DNA of 64,000 bases from an uncultured Phycisphaerales bacterium. GTDB lineage: Bacteria; Planctomycetota; Phycisphaerae; WQYP01. The DNA lies in the NCBI GenBank assembly GCA_903845195.1, contig CAIMWO010000052.1, positions 62,001 to 126,000 on the forward strand, given 5' to 3'. Below the pieces are notes generated by a model. It had not been told where the DNA came from. It ran no database searches and was given only the letters and a program-made list of their open reading frames with translations. Positions 29,401 to 37,629 of the stretch are shown one piece after another; position 1 is the stretch's first letter; the number at the start of each line of letters is the position of its first letter. The translations under genes and the position numbers were made by a program.

Positions 29401-29481
29401 ACGCCATATGTGGCGTTATTACCAAGAAAAATACGCCATATATGGCGTAAAAACAATTAATAATATGCCATATTTGGCGTA
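29401..29481. promoter_or_regulatory. Three tandem palindromic operator-like sites
   Basis: ACGCCATATGTGGCGT (29401-29416), ACGCCATATATGGCGT (29433-29448; perfect 18-bp palindrome with flanks), ATGCCATATTTGGCGT (29465-29480); 32-bp period; just upstream of the XRE gene. Confidence 0.85.
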
Positions 29482-29762
29482 TCGGATCAACCTTGACCTT
29501 GACTTTAGTAGATGGACTAATGACTTTGTTAATTATGTAAGTTGTTGTGTACAAATGCCTTATACGATTTAGAATGCTGTCACTTGTGCTTCTACGTACT
29601 CTTTCTTAACGCAGACATGCTCTACGCCAAGTGTCCTCCGTGCGCCGAATACGCCTTCTTTTTCTGCGAAGATGGCCCGTCCCCGCCCCAGCATCTGACC
29701 TGCTCAACCGATCCTGTCTTGGGGAATGGATTCCGAAGGCGCATCTAGAACGAACACAACAT

Positions 29763-30008
29763 CTAACTGCGCCGTCGTTCAAGGAGTTCGGCGAGCGCAT
29801 CCACCGGGTCCACCCCGCACGCCGTTGCCCAATCCGCAAATTCCGCCACATCGACCCGTCGTTCGGCCGTCTCCGAGCTATGAACCATCGTGTGGCTCAT
29901 TCGCAACTTCTTCGCCAAGGCACGCTGGGTGAGATTGGCCTTCTCTCGCATGTCACGCAACAGCGAGGGAAGACGACGATAACGTGATGCTTGCAGAGAC
30001 TTGGCCAT
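29763..30008 (-). CDS. XRE-family HTH protein
   Basis: 81 aa; LLRDMREKANLTQRALAKKLRMSHTMVHSSETAERRVDVAEFADWATACG. Confidence 0.8.
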   Translation of the reverse strand: MAKSLQASRYRRLPSLLRDMREKANLTQRALAKKLRMSHTMVHSSETAERRVDVAEFADWATACGVDPVDALAELLERRRS

Positions 30009-30160
30009 GGGGGCAATGTATGCACGAAGCTCCTTGTTTCGGTTTTCTGAACAGATTAGACTTGTTCAGGAAATGAGAACGACAATCAGCTTGCATGCAT
30101 CAGCCGCCGTGTCATGGGGATCAACTGGAAAGGCAGATCGTAACGGGAGGACGGAAGACC

Positions 30161-31522
30161 ATGATTACCATCACCTGTGGACAATGCAGAATGAGCTACC
30201 GAGTAGTGGATAAGCCGGTGGCATGGAAGGCCAAGTGCAAGAAATGCGGAACGGTCATGCTGATTCCGGCAGGGGAACAACGAGCGCAACGACCTGAGAT
30301 GGCTGCTCCCCTCGGACCATCACAACCGGATAAACAGCTATGTGACAATTGTGGGCGCATTTTGGGGAAACTAGAGCGGCTCTTTCCGTGGGGAGAACAT
30401 CATGTCTGCTACCAGTGCCATCAGCAGCTTCAACTTGAGGCCGATGCCGTTACGGCCTCGGCCTCTGGCGAGCAATCCGTTCCGCAAGCCAACGCAAGTA
30501 TTCCTTCGTTACTCGAAATGTCAGCAGCCGTTCCAGCTATGGGGAGTTGGTCACTGGCAGATGCCACGAGATCAAATGCTGGTCCGCAACCCAACACTGC
30601 TCCCGTTCAGGATCGAAAGAGCAGTTGGAAGAAGATATTGGGGTGGTACTTTGGCGTATGCTTGGTAGTTTCCGCCATATGCACAGGGCTCATCGGCGAA
30701 TGGATTATGTTACCGGTCTCGATCCTATGTTTCGTTGTTCTCTCCCTGTGTGTTGTCGGTCCAATTATTCTATCAACTCGTTGGGAGGAACGCAGAAAGC
30801 AGCGAATCCCAGACGACGTGAGTGGAAAACAGCGAATCCCAGATGATCTGAGTGGGCAGATGACAGAAGCTCGGGCGAAGCAGATCAGCGGAAAGAGCAT
30901 AGGTAAGGCTGTCCTTGTCTCCGGTATCTGCCTACTAATCCTGTTGATCGTCGGCTGTGTAATCTCCCTTGTAGTGCATCATGAGCATCACCTCTGCGCC
31001 CCAGTAGCGCTGCAGCCGACACTCCCCGGTTCTCGACCAAACTATACGGACGAACAGTTGGCGCAGGTTGGGATCAAAGACGCTGGCGGACAGCAATTCC
31101 GTGACGAAGACAGCAATGAAATCGTGTCTGACGAACAAGTTGCTGATCGGATGACACATCCACCCGGAATGGGGATCAGCTATTACGTTATCAATTTATT
31201 CCTCGGTTTTGTGGGACTTGTTTTTCTGATTGCACTATTCGTAGAACTCCATCGTCTATCCGAGTCCCAATGCCCGGCTTGCCGCTTCTACGGAATGGCC
31301 GTGCTCTTGGGGAATGAACATCTCGGTACTCGGGAGATTCACGAAACCCGGATGCAAAACGTGAAGGTCGGTGAAGGTATAAGCCAGATGGGGCGAGTGA
31401 TCGCCAATTACAATGTACCGGTGCAGGAACGTTACGTGGAAACTCATTGGCGGGAACACTGCAAATGCAAGTATTGCGGTCACCAATGGTCACGCCAAAG
31501 GCGTTCCCAGCAGAGAGCATGA
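30161..31522 (+). CDS. Membrane protein with N-terminal zinc ribbon
   Basis: Start MITITCGQCRMSYRVVDKPVAWKAKCKKCGTVMLIP (MJ0042-like ribbon); several TM segments; C-terminal CKCKYCGHQW. Confidence 0.65.
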   Translation: MITITCGQCRMSYRVVDKPVAWKAKCKKCGTVMLIPAGEQRAQRPEMAAPLGPSQPDKQLCDNCGRILGKLERLFPWGEHHVCYQCHQQLQLEADAVTASASGEQSVPQANASIPSLLEMSAAVPAMGSWSLADATRSNAGPQPNTAPVQDRKSSWKKILGWYFGVCLVVSAICTGLIGEWIMLPVSILCFVVLSLCVVGPIILSTRWEERRKQRIPDDVSGKQRIPDDLSGQMTEARAKQISGKSIGKAVLVSGICLLILLIVGCVISLVVHHEHHLCAPVALQPTLPGSRPNYTDEQLAQVGIKDAGGQQFRDEDSNEIVSDEQVADRMTHPPGMGISYYVINLFLGFVGLVFLIALFVELHRLSESQCPACRFYGMAVLLGNEHLGTREIHETRMQNVKVGEGISQMGRVIANYNVPVQERYVETHWREHCKCKYCGHQWSRQRRSQQRA

Positions 31523-31673
31523 CGACGAGCGGTGAGCCGCATTACCGATCCAATATTGACGGAGTAGGTCATCGCCGCAGACCTGTTTCACCGATCCTAT
31601 TTCGGCTCGGCAGGCGAGAAGAACTTCATCGCAATCTCGTCCCCGCACACACCCGCCAGCATTTCGTATGGCT

Positions 31674-31728
31674 GACCAATTCGCCGATGGGAACCCAGAG
31701 GAATTCGTGGTGGTGGCATGGGTGAGGG
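31674..31728. repeat. Dispersed ~50-bp repeat, copy 1
   Basis: GACCAATTCGCCGATGGGAACCCAGAGGAATTCGTGGTGGTGGCATGGGTGAGGG. Confidence 0.7.
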
Positions 31729-31772
31729 CCGTGCAGTCTAATCATTTTTTCTTTGGGACGGGTACACCGACA

Positions 31773-32141
31773 TCACAACACCCCCTTACCCACCACCTCC
31801 GGGTTGGCACGAGAAATAAGCGTACGCACCTTGGCCTGATCCACCTCCAGCAGCATGACCCGGTCGATCTCCACCCCAAACTCATGATGTTTGCGTTCTT
31901 CTTCCAGCGTCATCTCACGGTCTTCTGAAATGGCCTTCGCATCCAATGCCGCTTGAAAATCCTGAATCATATCCATTATGAACTTTTTGAGGAACAACGG
32001 CTTGGCCTTGATGAAGAGGCTGGGTTCTGCGACTCCTACGCACAACATCCCCTGCCGTTTGTTGCCCGCAAACAGTTCAATGTTCACGTGGGACTCGGTG
32101 TCGGTCCAGATCAACGAAACAACAATAAGATCAATCACCAT
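31773..32141 (-). CDS. Hypothetical protein
   Basis: 122-aa ORF. Confidence 0.5.
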   Translation of the reverse strand: MVIDLIVVSLIWTDTESHVNIELFAGNKRQGMLCVGVAEPSLFIKAKPLFLKKFIMDMIQDFQAALDAKAISEDREMTLEEERKHHEFGVEIDRVMLLEVDQAKVRTLISRANPEVVGKGVL

Positions 32142-32175
32142 GGCTGCCTCCTATACCCGTCTCACCGATCTTGCA

Positions 32176-32691
32176 TCACACGAACCAATGGAACATGACG
32201 TAGAAAAGGTGGCAGATGAAATCCAACCCATGCCCAATCGGGACGCCGGGACCAGACGGACCAAAAATGCGGCGGATCATGAAAAAATAGATCAAAGTAT
32301 AAAACACAAAACCTGCAAGAGGCATAGTTGAGGATGCGCCTCCCGGAATGTAGGTGTGCGAATAGCCGGTGAAATTACCTGACGATCCGTAACTCATTGT
32401 GGTGATCACGGTAGTGCCTGTGACTCCGAGCAGCAGGAAAAAGAAGACCACCTCTGCGAGGTAATTGTGATGGGCAAAGAATCCATGGTTCATATATTCA
32501 TCCGCCGCTTTGGATTCCGGAGTGTCACCGACCTCGATTTCAATCTGATCGACAATCGGGGCGGGAGTTACCTCCGCTGAAGGAGTCTCCGTGACAACAG
32601 GTTTGTGACCGGGAACAAAAACGTAGGTAACTCCCAAGAATCCCATCCAAAGAACAATGATGAAGAGAATGAAAAGTACAAACACTTTCAT
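32176..32691 (-). CDS. Hypothetical membrane protein
   Basis: Start MKVFVLFILFIIVLWMGFLGVTYVF; three TM segments. Confidence 0.55.
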   Translation of the reverse strand: MKVFVLFILFIIVLWMGFLGVTYVFVPGHKPVVTETPSAEVTPAPIVDQIEIEVGDTPESKAADEYMNHGFFAHHNYLAEVVFFFLLLGVTGTTVITTMSYGSSGNFTGYSHTYIPGGASSTMPLAGFVFYTLIYFFMIRRIFGPSGPGVPIGHGLDFICHLFYVMFHWFV

Positions 32692-32777
32692 GATGATCTC
32701 CAAAATCTTGAGATTGGTCTCACCGATCCTGTTAAGAGACGCAGCTAATAACCGGTCCATTCGCAGTGGGCCAGCCC

Positions 32778-33665
32778 TCATACAGGCAGATACATTGACG
32801 AGCTTTCAGTGGGGCGAGCGTGAAGGTATCGGCCAGTGGTGGCGATACTGGAATGACCGAGAGTGGCCTGTACGAGGGAGATGCTCGCCCCACGTTCCAG
32901 TGCGTGGCTGGCGTGGCCGTGACGCATCCAGTGTGGACTAACCAGCTTTTCAATCCCGGCACGCTGAGCAGCTTTCCGCACAATGCGCCACACCTGCATC
33001 GGACTGAGATGGTGCTTCTTTTTGCTGCGGAACATTGGCGCATCAACATCAGCATCGCCACGGAGTGCCACCAATTGGTGCCATACGGACGCTGGAAGCA
33101 TGATCGTGCGTGTTTTGTTACGTTTCCCACAGACCGTCACTTGGCCCGCATCATGACGGGGCTGAAGGTCGCTCCATTTGAGCGAACACAATTCAGAGAC
33201 CCGAAGACCAGCGACATACAGAAGAGTCAGCAGCATGTGGTTCCGGGGCTGGTTTTCCAACACCAACATCCGCTGCACTTGTGCTTCGTCGAGAATCCGA
33301 TCCGCCAGCCCATCCCGAAAGCCCGGCAGGAGCAGCGGACGGGCCGTGTCAAAAGGCAAATAGCCCAGCCGATGGCCGAAGGCGAAGAGGGATTTCACCG
33401 CCGAGAGCGCCCGATGAATGGAGGCGGGCTTGAGAATGCCGGAGTCCAGCGCCGTGGAAAACTGCTGGAGATCGCCAAGGGTGACATGATGCAGCGGCTT
33501 GGCGACCATGACCATGAACCGCTCTACATCAGCCCGGTATGCACGTTGGGTGTGACGGCTGCGACCGTGGAGCCAGAGGGCCAGCAACTGGCCATCGTTG
33601 TCGGCCTGTTGGGGGAGAGACATTCCAAGATTCGCAGGTTCGATTTTGGTGATGGCGTTTTCCAC
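32778..33665 (-). CDS. Tyrosine recombinase/integrase (XerC/D-like)
   Basis: 295 aa; GLRVSELCSLKWSDL, HWMRHGHASHALERG, LGHSSIATTGRYLHA: catalytic R...HxxR...H...Y pattern. Confidence 0.93.
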   Translation of the reverse strand: MENAITKIEPANLGMSLPQQADNDGQLLALWLHGRSRHTQRAYRADVERFMVMVAKPLHHVTLGDLQQFSTALDSGILKPASIHRALSAVKSLFAFGHRLGYLPFDTARPLLLPGFRDGLADRILDEAQVQRMLVLENQPRNHMLLTLLYVAGLRVSELCSLKWSDLQPRHDAGQVTVCGKRNKTRTIMLPASVWHQLVALRGDADVDAPMFRSKKKHHLSPMQVWRIVRKAAQRAGIEKLVSPHWMRHGHASHALERGASISLVQATLGHSSIATTGRYLHARPTESSSMYLPV

Positions 33666-33708
33666 GGGTTCCTCCGCACGATTGATAATGGCAATTCTCT
33701 TTCATAGA

Positions 33709-33826
33709 CCTAAACAGATAACCGACAGCTTCTGAACGATCTCTGACAACTTTTGAACACCTTCTGACTACGATCTAACCAACATTTGAGCGATGTCTGA
33801 CACTATTTAGGTGGTTGTCAGACATC
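33709..33826. repeat. Helically phased TCTGAMC array plus an 11-bp inverted repeat
   Basis: Motif starts at 33731, 33742, 33752, 33763, 33774, 33785, 33796 (10-11 bp spacing), followed by GATGTCTGACA(33792-33802)...TGTCAGACATC(33816-33826). Confidence 0.8.
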
Positions 33827-33839
33827 ATCGATGCATGAT

Positions 33840-34328
33840 CTAGCCAACACCTGTACGGCGCAGGTGCCGAAAAACGGCCCGCAGCACCGTTGATTCATCT
33901 ACTCCAGCGGTCCCTTGAGGGAAGGCCGCAGCGATGGCCTCCTCGATCTGTGCGGCCGTCGCTGACTGAATCCCAAGAGCCTTCACACCGTCCAGCAAAG
34001 CGTCATGCGTGGTTGCTTGCGGACGTGAACAATGCCGACCACGTGCGGCCAGCGGGCCTTCTTTTCGGCGCTCATAAAAAAGTACATATTCGCCGTTGGA
34101 GCCGATCCCAGTTTCACGGACGGCAAGAATCTCCCGCTGCATTTCGAGGGTGTAAAACGGACGACGGTTAGTGATCGAGTACAACGGCGAAACGAAGACA
34201 CCACGCTGGACGTGCGAGTAGAAAGCGGCACGACTCATACCAACGGCCTCGGCCATTGCGGAGACACTGATGATGGCCTTCATGCGAGTTGGTGTAGTTT
34301 GAGTAGGCACGGTTTGATGCTCCTTCAA
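33840..34328 (-). CDS. Putative HTH DNA-binding protein
   Basis: 162 aa; SVSAMAEAVGMSRAAFYSHVQRGVF looks like a helix-turn-helix. Confidence 0.55.
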   Translation of the reverse strand: MKEHQTVPTQTTPTRMKAIISVSAMAEAVGMSRAAFYSHVQRGVFVSPLYSITNRRPFYTLEMQREILAVRETGIGSNGEYVLFYERRKEGPLAARGRHCSRPQATTHDALLDGVKALGIQSATAAQIEEAIAAAFPQGTAGVDESTVLRAVFRHLRRTGVG

Positions 34329-35275
34329 GTCGTGGACACAGAGAGATGGGATGCACCAGCGGCGGTGAGCATGCGCCCATCTTCTGATTTCGTGACCAAT
34401 CCAAGTCGGATCAATTCGCTTTCGATGACGGCTTCGATGGTTCTCTTGGGCAGGCTCAGTTGCGTGGCGATCATATTGAGCCGCAACGGGCCTTGAGCAG
34501 CACGAAGCAGGTCGAGATAGCGGCGTTCGAGAATGTCGAGGCCGAGATGGTCATAGCCTTCGATCTCGCACATGCGGGCCAGATGCGTGACCGTGATCGT
34601 GTCGGCTCCTTCGGCACGTGCAGTGCGGCGGGCCGCTTCCAGCAGTCGGATTGCGATGCGTGGCGTGCCACGACCTCTTAACGCTAAGCCCTTGATCGCT
34701 TCCTCTTCGATGGGCCAGTGCAGTCCCTTCGCACGCTGTGCGACCAAGTGAACAATCTCGTCTTCACTGTAGTGTTCGAGATGTGCGACGATCTTGAACC
34801 GATCCCGCAACGGCTTGGCCAGCGCCCATTCGTCGGTCGTCGCCCCGATGAACGTGAATGGCGGAAGCATGATATTTTTTCGGTCGCCACCCAGAAATAA
34901 TCGTCGCTCTTCGAGACAGCGATACAGAGTGGTTTGTGCGATGGCCGGAAGCTCGTGAATTTCATCCAAAAACACAACATCTCCGACCTCGGCCATCATG
35001 AGTAGGCCGTGCAGATGACCCGGCGTGAGAATGTTCTGCGCCAACTCTTCGTAGCACTTCGCCCCGAGTTCGGCCGCAAAAAGTCCGGACAAGAGGCTCT
35101 TGCCAACTCCGGGAGGCCCCACCAGTAGCACATGTGGTGCGGCGGTTTCGGCCGTCGCAGCGGAGCGGTCGTTGAAGAAAGCGTCGAGAACAGTTTTTAG
35201 CTGGCGCACTGTTCGTTTCTGCCCAACGACGTGGTCGAGGGTCGGAGGTGCGCCATGAAGGTCGGAATTTTCCAT
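34325..35275 (-). CDS. RuvB-like AAA+ ATPase
   Basis: 316 aa; LDHVVGQKRTVRQLKTVLDA, GPPGVGKS, VVFLDEIHEL, GATTDEWALAKPLRDRF, RGTPRIAIRLLEAARRTA, RuvB-like C-terminal winged helix. Confidence 0.88.
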   Translation of the reverse strand: MENSDLHGAPPTLDHVVGQKRTVRQLKTVLDAFFNDRSAATAETAAPHVLLVGPPGVGKSLLSGLFAAELGAKCYEELAQNILTPGHLHGLLMMAEVGDVVFLDEIHELPAIAQTTLYRCLEERRLFLGGDRKNIMLPPFTFIGATTDEWALAKPLRDRFKIVAHLEHYSEDEIVHLVAQRAKGLHWPIEEEAIKGLALRGRGTPRIAIRLLEAARRTARAEGADTITVTHLARMCEIEGYDHLGLDILERRYLDLLRAAQGPLRLNMIATQLSLPKRTIEAVIESELIRLGLVTKSEDGRMLTAAGASHLSVSTT

Positions 35276-35290
35276 TTTAGTTTCACTCCG

Positions 35291-35656
35291 TTAATACTCA
35301 GACGGTAAAAGGATGGTTGTGACTGAGCGATCCCATTCCGTGATCACCCAGAGTTTCTCGTTGGCGCTCGTCAGATAGGAACTCATCACACGATCCTGAT
35401 GATCACGGTCACCTTCATGGGCAATAGCGTTGTCGTTCAGCGTTTTGTCTTCGGCGGGCATATCGCCCCAGTCACCTATGCGATGTCGTTCAATGAACTT
35501 CGCCGGATCGTCTCCGGACTTCTGGAGTGCTGCGATGGCTCCCGGTGTGGCAACCATTTGGCCGAGCTTGAATTTAGGGGTGGGGGGAGAAGAAACGGCA
35601 GCGACCATTTTGAATTCCTCCAGATCGAGGTGATGGGACGACAACTTGCGTTCCAC
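35291..35656 (-). CDS. Conserved 'plasmid-related' type hypothetical protein
   Basis: 121 aa; FKLGQMVATPGAIAALQKSG..PAKFIERHRIGDWGDMPAEDKTLNDNAI...LWVITEWDRSVTTILLPSEY. Confidence 0.6.
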   Translation of the reverse strand: MERKLSSHHLDLEEFKMVAAVSSPPTPKFKLGQMVATPGAIAALQKSGDDPAKFIERHRIGDWGDMPAEDKTLNDNAIAHEGDRDHQDRVMSSYLTSANEKLWVITEWDRSVTTILLPSEY

Positions 35657-35799
35657 CTATTAACCGATCATCCGGGATCGCCTGAAGAAAACACGAACCA
35701 TTCAGAGATGCAGACTTGTTTCACCGATCCTGTTGCCGTTGAGATCAGAAGATCAGCGTGCAAACGGAAACAGCGGACAGAATGCCGCTGACTGACTTC

Positions 35800-35985
35800 T
35801 CAATTTTTTCGCCATAATGCTTCGACGAAAATCCAGAACCCCACGATCAGAGCGGCCCAACCCGTGCAGCCGCCGAACATTGCCAGATAAGCGATTCCTG
35901 CCATTGCGCCAAAGAACAGCACGGCGAAGATGAGTACACCGAGGCAGCCACCGGGGGGCCTTGCGTCCATATTGAAATCACTCAT
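35800..35985 (-). CDS. Small membrane protein
   Basis: 61-aa ORF with two hydrophobic stretches. Confidence 0.45.
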   Translation of the reverse strand: MSDFNMDARPPGGCLGVLIFAVLFFGAMAGIAYLAMFGGCTGWAALIVGFWIFVEALWRKN

Positions 35986-36214
35986 GTTCCACCTCGCTTC
36001 CCACGGTCGGCTGCACTGGCCCGACGATCCGGATGATGCTCATACTGTTTGGGATGTATTCGCCCGTACCCGGCGTCAACTTGCGAATGGCATCGCTGAC
36101 CAACACGTCTTCGGGTATGTCGAGAGCCGCAGTGAATGTCGCTGAATAGGTGACGATGGCGGTGCGGCCGGTATTTGGCATGACAATCTCCTGATTGAAA
36201 TTCGGTGGACACAC
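35978..36214 (-). CDS. Small hypothetical protein
   Basis: 78-aa ORF; likely start MPNTGRTAIVTYSATFTAALDIPEDVL. Confidence 0.5.
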   Translation of the reverse strand: MCPPNFNQEIVMPNTGRTAIVTYSATFTAALDIPEDVLVSDAIRKLTPGTGEYIPNSMSIIRIVGPVQPTVGSEVEHE

Positions 36215-36243
36215 GTGCGGTGGACATGGTTGATAGATGGCTG

Positions 36244-36495
36244 CTATGGGCGAACTGACCGCTTGTCTTCTTGATTGCCTTCACGGGCCAGCCAAGCTGC
36301 ACATACGCTGCGATGATGTTCGGGAGGAGTGTGGCTCACTGTGCGGCACGGCCACAGACCGCCGTTGGCGTCACGGAGATAGACGCCTGTGTGTTCAGCG
36401 TCTTCGTCGAGCAGCGTGACCCCGACGATGTGGACGGGATATGCAGTCAGAGACGTGTGTTTGAAGTCTGATGGGGCAGAAATATCCATGGTCAA
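36244..36495 (-). CDS. Small hypothetical protein
   Basis: 83-aa ORF with a promoter-like shared motif upstream. Confidence 0.45.
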   Translation of the reverse strand: MTMDISAPSDFKHTSLTAYPVHIVGVTLLDEDAEHTGVYLRDANGGLWPCRTVSHTPPEHHRSVCAAWLAREGNQEDKRSVRP

Positions 36496-36551
36496 TCTCC
36501 AGCGGCATCATCGCCACTAATAAACCGATCTCCTGAACGTGCCTGAAGAAA

Positions 36552-36782
36552 TTACACCCGTTTGAACTTGAAGCCGTCTGTAATCATGTTGGGCAAACAG
36601 CAGCAGCACAGGTTCTCCGTCGCCTCTGCTTCCCCTTTGCGACTATGCGGACGGGTCACCCGATACATGCGAACGTCCTTGGTCCCACTGCAACGTTCAC
36701 ACGTCTTTTCCACCGAATCCTGACCGGCGTCAGACAGCTTCAAAACCGGGCGGTAGAATTCCCGCCGCATACGACGGCCCAC
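36552..36782 (-). CDS. Small cysteine-rich hypothetical protein
   Basis: 76 aa; CERC...CCCC. Confidence 0.4.
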   Translation of the reverse strand: MGRRMRREFYRPVLKLSDAGQDSVEKTCERCSGTKDVRMYRVTRPHSRKGEAEATENLCCCCLPNMITDGFKFKRV

Positions 36783-36877
36783 GTCGTTCTCGGCAGCCTT
36801 CGTCAGTTCCTGTTGGGGTTTGTCCCACCCATATATTATTTATTCTTAGTAGGGGTAGTGCCAGACCACCATCAGGG

Positions 36878-37062
36878 CTGATCTTCTAGAAGCTGTTCTG
36901 GGGTCTACATCGGTCTACATCCCCCCACTGCCAGATAATGGCATCGTACGGAAGACCATAGCAGGTTCTAGCAGTGTTCAGGATGCCCACCAGACCGTCT
37001 ATGAAGCCCGTGGCTGGGTTGTTGGGTTTTCTGTGGCTTCTAGGATCGTTCTAGAAGATCAG
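36878..37062. repeat. 185-bp non-coding segment bounded by 14-bp perfect inverted repeats
   Basis: CTGATCTTCTAGAA (36878-36891) and TTCTAGAAGATCAG (37049-37062); internal direct repeat GGTCTACATC x2 (36902-36921). Confidence 0.65.
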
Positions 37063-37445
37063 GGTCTGGGAAGGTGATTTGCTGGGATGAATGCATAACC
37101 CACCAAACGAATAGAATCCGCTGCGCCAGCAGAATCAATAAGTACCCCATCTTTGATTGCTATGGCATGGGCTTCACCCCACGCATAGGCAACAGAAACA
37201 ACAGCCATGGGATGTTTCTTTGCAAATTCGGCGATGGTGATACGCTTGCGTGGCGTGTATTTCCGCCAATCCCCGAACTGGTTCACAAGCCAGTAACCTT
37301 CGTCAGAATTCAGTCCACCCCTAACGCTTCTGCCATACGTCTGACGTACCAATCGGTATGACTTGCCCGTCGCATTGGCGATGGCGGCGATCATGCAATC
37401 ACTTTGGTTTCTTTGCCGCATCTTCTTTCGCTTCCGGTTTTTCAA
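37059..37445 (-). CDS. Putative papain/C39-like cysteine peptidase-fold protein
   Basis: 128 aa; NQSDCMIAAIANATG ... EAHAIAIKDGVLIDS has a Cys...His/Asp pattern. Confidence 0.45.
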   Translation of the reverse strand: MKNRKRKKMRQRNQSDCMIAAIANATGKSYRLVRQTYGRSVRGGLNSDEGYWLVNQFGDWRKYTPRKRITIAEFAKKHPMAVVSVAYAWGEAHAIAIKDGVLIDSAGAADSIRLVGYAFIPANHLPRP

Positions 37446-37629
37446 TCAACTTCAAATGGGGTTGTTGACGGACCCATTGCCGAACTTCTTCCAGTGTGCG
37501 ATCTGCGGCATAGAACCCACCAGCGGCGTACCGTCCACCTTATTTCCGTTGGGCATAAAGGATGCGCCAAGTATTACTCATCTTCTGATATTCAATGTAC
37601 ACATCACGGGTGTTCTTCGGCAGCTTCAT
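37399..37629 (-). pseudogene. 77-codon reading frame interrupted by one TAA
   Basis: MKLPKNTRDVYIEYQKMSNTWRILYAQRK*GGRYAAGGFYAADRTLEEVRQWVRQQPHLKLIEKPEAKEDAAKKPK*; starts in an ATGA overlap with the upstream 366-aa gene. Confidence 0.4.

Noticed and set aside
32820-33707. 295-aa plus-strand ORF
   Set aside because: Antisense to the tyrosine recombinase.
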